Source of the DNA: Candidatus Eisenbacteria bacterium
GTDB taxonomy: Bacteria; Eisenbacteria; RBG-16-71-46
DNA length: 64,000 bases
Direction: 5' to 3'
Assembly (NCBI GenBank): GCA_020847735.1
Contig: JADLBL010000003.1
Location: 1-64,000, forward strand
Numbering within the stretch: the first letter of the stretch is position 1; each line of letters begins with the position of its first letter. This document shows, piece by piece, positions 61,086-64,000 of the stretch. Under the pieces are notes generated by a model. That model had not been told where the DNA came from and searched no databases. It worked only from the letters and a program-made list of their open reading frames with translations. Both the position numbers and the translations under genes were made by a program.

Positions 61086-63800
61086 ATGTCCCAGCACGCC
61101 ACGCTCAAGACCGGCGCCCAGTTGCGCCGGGCCTTCCTCGACTTCTTCGTCCAGCGCGGGCACACCGAGGTGCCCTCCAGCCCGCTCGTGCCCTACGGCG
61201 ACCCGACGCTCATGTTCACGACCGCCGGGATGGTGCAGTTCAAGCCGTACTACTCGGCCCGCGACGTGCCGTACACGCGCGCGACCTCGGTGCAGAAGAG
61301 CCTGCGCCTGACCGACCTCGACAACGTCGGCCTCACGCCGCGCCACGACACGTTCTTCGAGATGCTGGGCAACTTCTCGTTCGGTCCGAAGGCGAAGGGC
61401 GCGTACTTCAAGGAGGACGCGACCGCGTACGCGTGGGAGTTCGTGACGAAGGTGCTGGACCTGCCGGCGGACCGCCTGCACGTCTCCATCTTCGGCGGCG
61501 AACCGGGCGTGCCGCGCGACGACGAGGCCGCGGCGTTGTGGCGCAAGCTCGGAGTCCGGCCGGACCACGTCGTCGCGCTGGGGCGGAAGGACAACTTCTG
61601 GGGGCCGGCGGGCGGCGCGGGCGCGTGCGGGCCGTGCAGCGAAATCTACTTCGACCTCGGCGAGAAGCGCCCCGACTACCTGCCGGACGGCGCGTTCTGG
61701 GGCGAGGCCGCGGGCGATCCCGGCGACCGGTTCATGGAGTTCTGGAACCTGGTCTTCCCGCAGTTCGACGCGCGGCCCGACGGCACGCTCGCGCCGCTCG
61801 AGAACCCGGGCATCGACACCGGCATGGGCATCGAGCGGCTCGCGCTCATCCTGCAGGGAAAGAGCACGATCTTCGAGACCGATCTGTTCGCGCCGCTCGT
61901 GGACTCGGTGCTCTCGCAGGCGCGGCGCATCGCCGACCGCAAGGCGGCGACGCGCGACGCGCGCATCATCGCCGACCACGTGCGCGCTCTGGCGTTCGCG
62001 ATCGCCGAGGGCGCGCTGCCCGGCAACGAGGGCGCCGGCTACGTGCTGCGCCGGCTGCTGCGGCGCGCGGTGACGCGCGGCCGTTCGCGGCACGGGCTCG
62101 CATTGGACGAGAACTTCCTCGCCGCCGCGGCCGAGCGCGCGATCGGGCAGTTCGGCGGCCACTACGCCGAGCTGGTCACGCAGCGCGACCGGATCCTGCG
62201 CGTCCTCGACCAGGAGGAGAGCGGCTTCGGCAGGACCTACGAGGCCGGCATGTCACGGCTCGAGGAGTTGCTCGGCAAGGGCGCGAAGCGCGTCGCCGGC
62301 GCCGATGCGTTCCTGCTCCACGACACCTACGGCTTCCCGATCGAGCTGACCGAGGAGCTGGCGGCGGCCCGCGGCGTCGAAGTGGACCGCGACGGCTTCG
62401 AGGCCGCGATGGAGGAGCAGCGCGCGCGCGCACGCGCGGCGAGCAGGTTCGTTGCGGCCGAGCAGGCGAACCGCGCGCCGTGGACGGTCGTGCGGACGGG
62501 CCCGGACTCGGAGTTCCTCGGCTACGAAACGACCACCACCGACGGCGTGCTCGTCACGCGCTGGCGCGAGCGCGAGGTCGGCCTCGAGGTCGTGCTCGAC
62601 CGCACACCCTGCTACGCCGAGTCCGGCGGCCAGGTCGCCGACCGCGGCCTGCTCGCGGGCGGCGGCGCGCGTGCCTCGCTCGTGCACGTCTACAAGGAGG
62701 ACGACGCCATCGTCCACCGCCTGACGCTCGAGTCCGGCGACCGCCAGGCGCTGCTGGCCGCGAGCGCCGCGGGCGCGCTGTCGGCGATCGTGGATCCGGC
62801 GCACCGCCGGCCGGTGCTGCGTCACCACACGGCGACGCACCTGCTGCACGCGGCGCTGCGCACCGTCCTGGGCGGGCACGTCCACCAGGCCGGCTCGCTG
62901 GTCGCGCCCGACCGGCTGCGCTTCGACTACTCGCATTTCGAGGCGCCGGCCGACGAACAGCTCGAGCGCGTCGCGAAGCGCGTCAACGACTGGGTGCTCG
63001 CGGACCGCGAGGTGGGCTGGCGTGTGATGCCGATTGACGAAGCGAAGGCGCAGGGCGCGATGGCGCTGTTCGGCGAGAAGTACGGCGCCGAGGTGCGCAT
63101 GGTGACCGTCGCGGGCGTCCCCGAAGCCGGCATCGAGCCGAGCCGCGAGCTGTGCGGCGGCACGCACGTCGCGCGCACGGGCGAGATCGGCGCGTTCGTG
63201 CTGACCGGCGAGCAGGCGATCGCCAGCGGCGTGCGGCGGATCGAGGCGATGTGCGGGAGCGAGGCGCTGGCGTGGCTGCACGCCCAGCAGGCGACGCTCG
63301 CCGAAGCGGCGCGCGCGCTGCAGGCGCCGGTCGCGACGGTTCCGGCGCAGATCGAGAAGCTCAAGGCCGAGATCGCGGCGCTGCGCAAGGCGCAGGCCGA
63401 GAGCAGCCGCCAGGGGCTCGAAGCCGAGTTCGAGAAGCTGGCCTCCTCGGCGACCGCCGCGCCCGGCGGGCGCTGGGTCGTGGCCGAGCTCGCGGCCGGC
63501 GGCGACACGAAGGCGGTGAGCGAGGCCGCGAACAAGCTGCGCGAGCGGCTCGGCCGCGGCGCGGCGGTGCTGGCGCTGCAGAACGAGGGCAAGCTCACCT
63601 TCCTCGCGGCCGTCAGCGACGATCTCGTGGCCGAGAAGAAGCTCAACGCCTCCGAACTCGTCAAGGCGGTCGCGCAGGTGACCGGCGGCTCGGGCGGCGG
63701 CAAGCCGCACCTGGCGCTCGCCGGCGGCAAGGACGCGAGCCGCCTGGCGGACGCCCTCGAGGAGGCGCGCCGGCGCCTGTCCGGGGCGCTCGCGTCGTGA
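61086..63800 (+). CDS. alaS: Alanine--tRNA ligase
   Basis: This 904-aa synthetase has the class II catalytic core ([14 protein letters not shown], then [10 protein letters not shown] ... [28 protein letters not shown]-type [25 protein letters not shown]). It also has the editing domain with [14 protein letters not shown] and [15 protein letters not shown] zinc ligands, and a DHHA1/C-Ala domain at the end. Complete, ATG at 61086. The 275 bp upstream hold G-rich runs but no clear riboswitch. Confidence 0.97.
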   Translation: MSQHATLKTGAQLRRAFLDFFVQRGHTEVPSSPLVPYGDPTLMFTTAGMVQFKPYYSARDVPYTRATSVQKSLRLTDLDNVGLTPRHDTFFEMLGNFSFGPKAKGAYFKEDATAYAWEFVTKVLDLPADRLHVSIFGGEPGVPRDDEAAALWRKLGVRPDHVVALGRKDNFWGPAGGAGACGPCSEIYFDLGEKRPDYLPDGAFWGEAAGDPGDRFMEFWNLVFPQFDARPDGTLAPLENPGIDTGMGIERLALILQGKSTIFETDLFAPLVDSVLSQARRIADRKAATRDARIIADHVRALAFAIAEGALPGNEGAGYVLRRLLRRAVTRGRSRHGLALDENFLAAAAERAIGQFGGHYAELVTQRDRILRVLDQEESGFGRTYEAGMSRLEELLGKGAKRVAGADAFLLHDTYGFPIELTEELAAARGVEVDRDGFEAAMEEQRARARAASRFVAAEQANRAPWTVVRTGPDSEFLGYETTTTDGVLVTRWREREVGLEVVLDRTPCYAESGGQVADRGLLAGGGARASLVHVYKEDDAIVHRLTLESGDRQALLAASAAGALSAIVDPAHRRPVLRHHTATHLLHAALRTVLGGHVHQAGSLVAPDRLRFDYSHFEAPADEQLERVAKRVNDWVLADREVGWRVMPIDEAKAQGAMALFGEKYGAEVRMVTVAGVPEAGIEPSRELCGGTHVARTGEIGAFVLTGEQAIASGVRRIEAMCGSEALAWLHAQQATLAEAARALQAPVATVPAQIEKLKAEIAALRKAQAESSRQGLEAEFEKLASSATAAPGGRWVVAELAAGGDTKAVSEAANKLRERLGRGAAVLALQNEGKLTFLAAVSDDLVAEKKLNASELVKAVAQVTGGSGGGKPHLALAGGKDASRLADALEEARRRLSGALAS

Positions 63801-63895
63801 TCGGCGGTCTGTCGGCTCTCGAACTGGTCTTTCTGCTGCTCATCGCGGCGGTGCTCATCTTCGGATTCCTGATCTTCCTGCGGAGGCTCGAGTGA
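63797..63895 (+). CDS. 32-aa single-pass membrane peptide
   Basis: GTG at 63797 overlaps the alaS stop, and the stop overlaps the next GTG. The product is one hydrophobic helix ([20 protein letters not shown]) ending RRLE. The double overlap suggests it is translated. Function unknown. Confidence 0.55.
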   Translation: MIGGLSALELVFLLLIAAVLIFGFLIFLRRLE

Positions 63896-64000
63896 AGGCC
63901 CTGGTCCTTGCGGGCGGTCGCGGCACGCGGCTGCGGCCGATCACGCACACGCGCGCGAAGCAACTGGTGCCGGTCGCGAACAAGCCGGTGCTGCATTTCG
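63892..64000 (+). CDS. Sugar-nucleotidyltransferase, 5' end (RmlA-like)
   Basis: The first 36 codons from GTG 63892 read [17 protein letters not shown] then [14 protein letters not shown], the nucleotide-binding signature of glucose-1-phosphate thymidylyltransferase-type enzymes. The gene leaves the window. [11 protein letters not shown] fits the long archaeal-type RfbA subgroup, but this is too short to decide. Confidence 0.82.
   Translation, partial: MKALVLAGGRGTRLRPITHTRAKQLVPVANKPVLHF

Overview
The window is high-GC bacterial DNA with dense genes, frequent GTG starts and many ATGA or GTGA overlaps. Exported proteins with FlgD-like C-terminal beta-domains, an ECF sigma factor paired with a TPR Ser/Thr kinase, and an MglA/MglB-type GTPase pair suggest an uncultivated high-GC lineage such as Candidatus Eisenbacteria or a relative. 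That assignment is inferred from gene content and is not resolved by any marker I could align.

Positions 1-38055 look like the right-hand part of a large integrated mobile element. It ends with an excisionase gene, a tyrosine integrase gene and a 58-nt copy of the 3' end of a tRNA-Ser(CGA) gene (37998-38055). The intact tRNA and the left end should lie beyond position 1. The left part carries a plasmid/phage-like recombination block: two RuvC-fold proteins, a Rad52-like annealing protein, a PD-(D/E)XK nuclease, a RadC-domain protein and a DUF932 protein. It also carries a self-contained two-gene cassette (1387-3448) with its own promoter and terminator and an unrecognised P-loop protein. The middle is cargo: membrane and TonB-type proteins, a catalytic-domain-only tyrosine recombinase with two palindromic 26-bp sites, secreted proteins, and a 2382-aa teneurin-like RHS/YD protein. 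The RHS gene is followed by a candidate immunity gene, an orphan RHS tip with its own candidate immunity lipoprotein, a third broken RHS fragment and an IS3-family element. A glycosyltransferase and a TPR protein follow.

The right part of the element (29936-37979) is the most unusual. Two copies of a 31-bp repeat, each joined to a terminator-like hairpin, precede small genes. Next come a probable E2-like protein, a JAMM protease-ThiF/E1 fusion, a membrane protein, a VirD4/TraD-like ATPase, a zinc-ribbon protein and a replication-relaxation protein. Together they suggest a ubiquitin-like modification module embedded in a transfer cassette.

From 38056 to 64000 the window is chromosomal housekeeping. 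In order: sigma factor plus kinase, methyltransferase, tRNA-Ser(GGA), Fur-family regulator, tRNA-Ala(CGC), SRP RNA, dnaX-ybaB-recR, a CNNM/CorC protein, an MglB/MglA pair with pgpA, cinA, a CopB-type metal ATPase (minus strand), thpR, a secreted HET-C-like protein, a PrcB-like lipoprotein (minus strand), recA-recX, a DUF1330-hemerythrin-DinB operon, alaS, a 32-aa membrane peptide and the start of a sugar nucleotidyltransferase gene.
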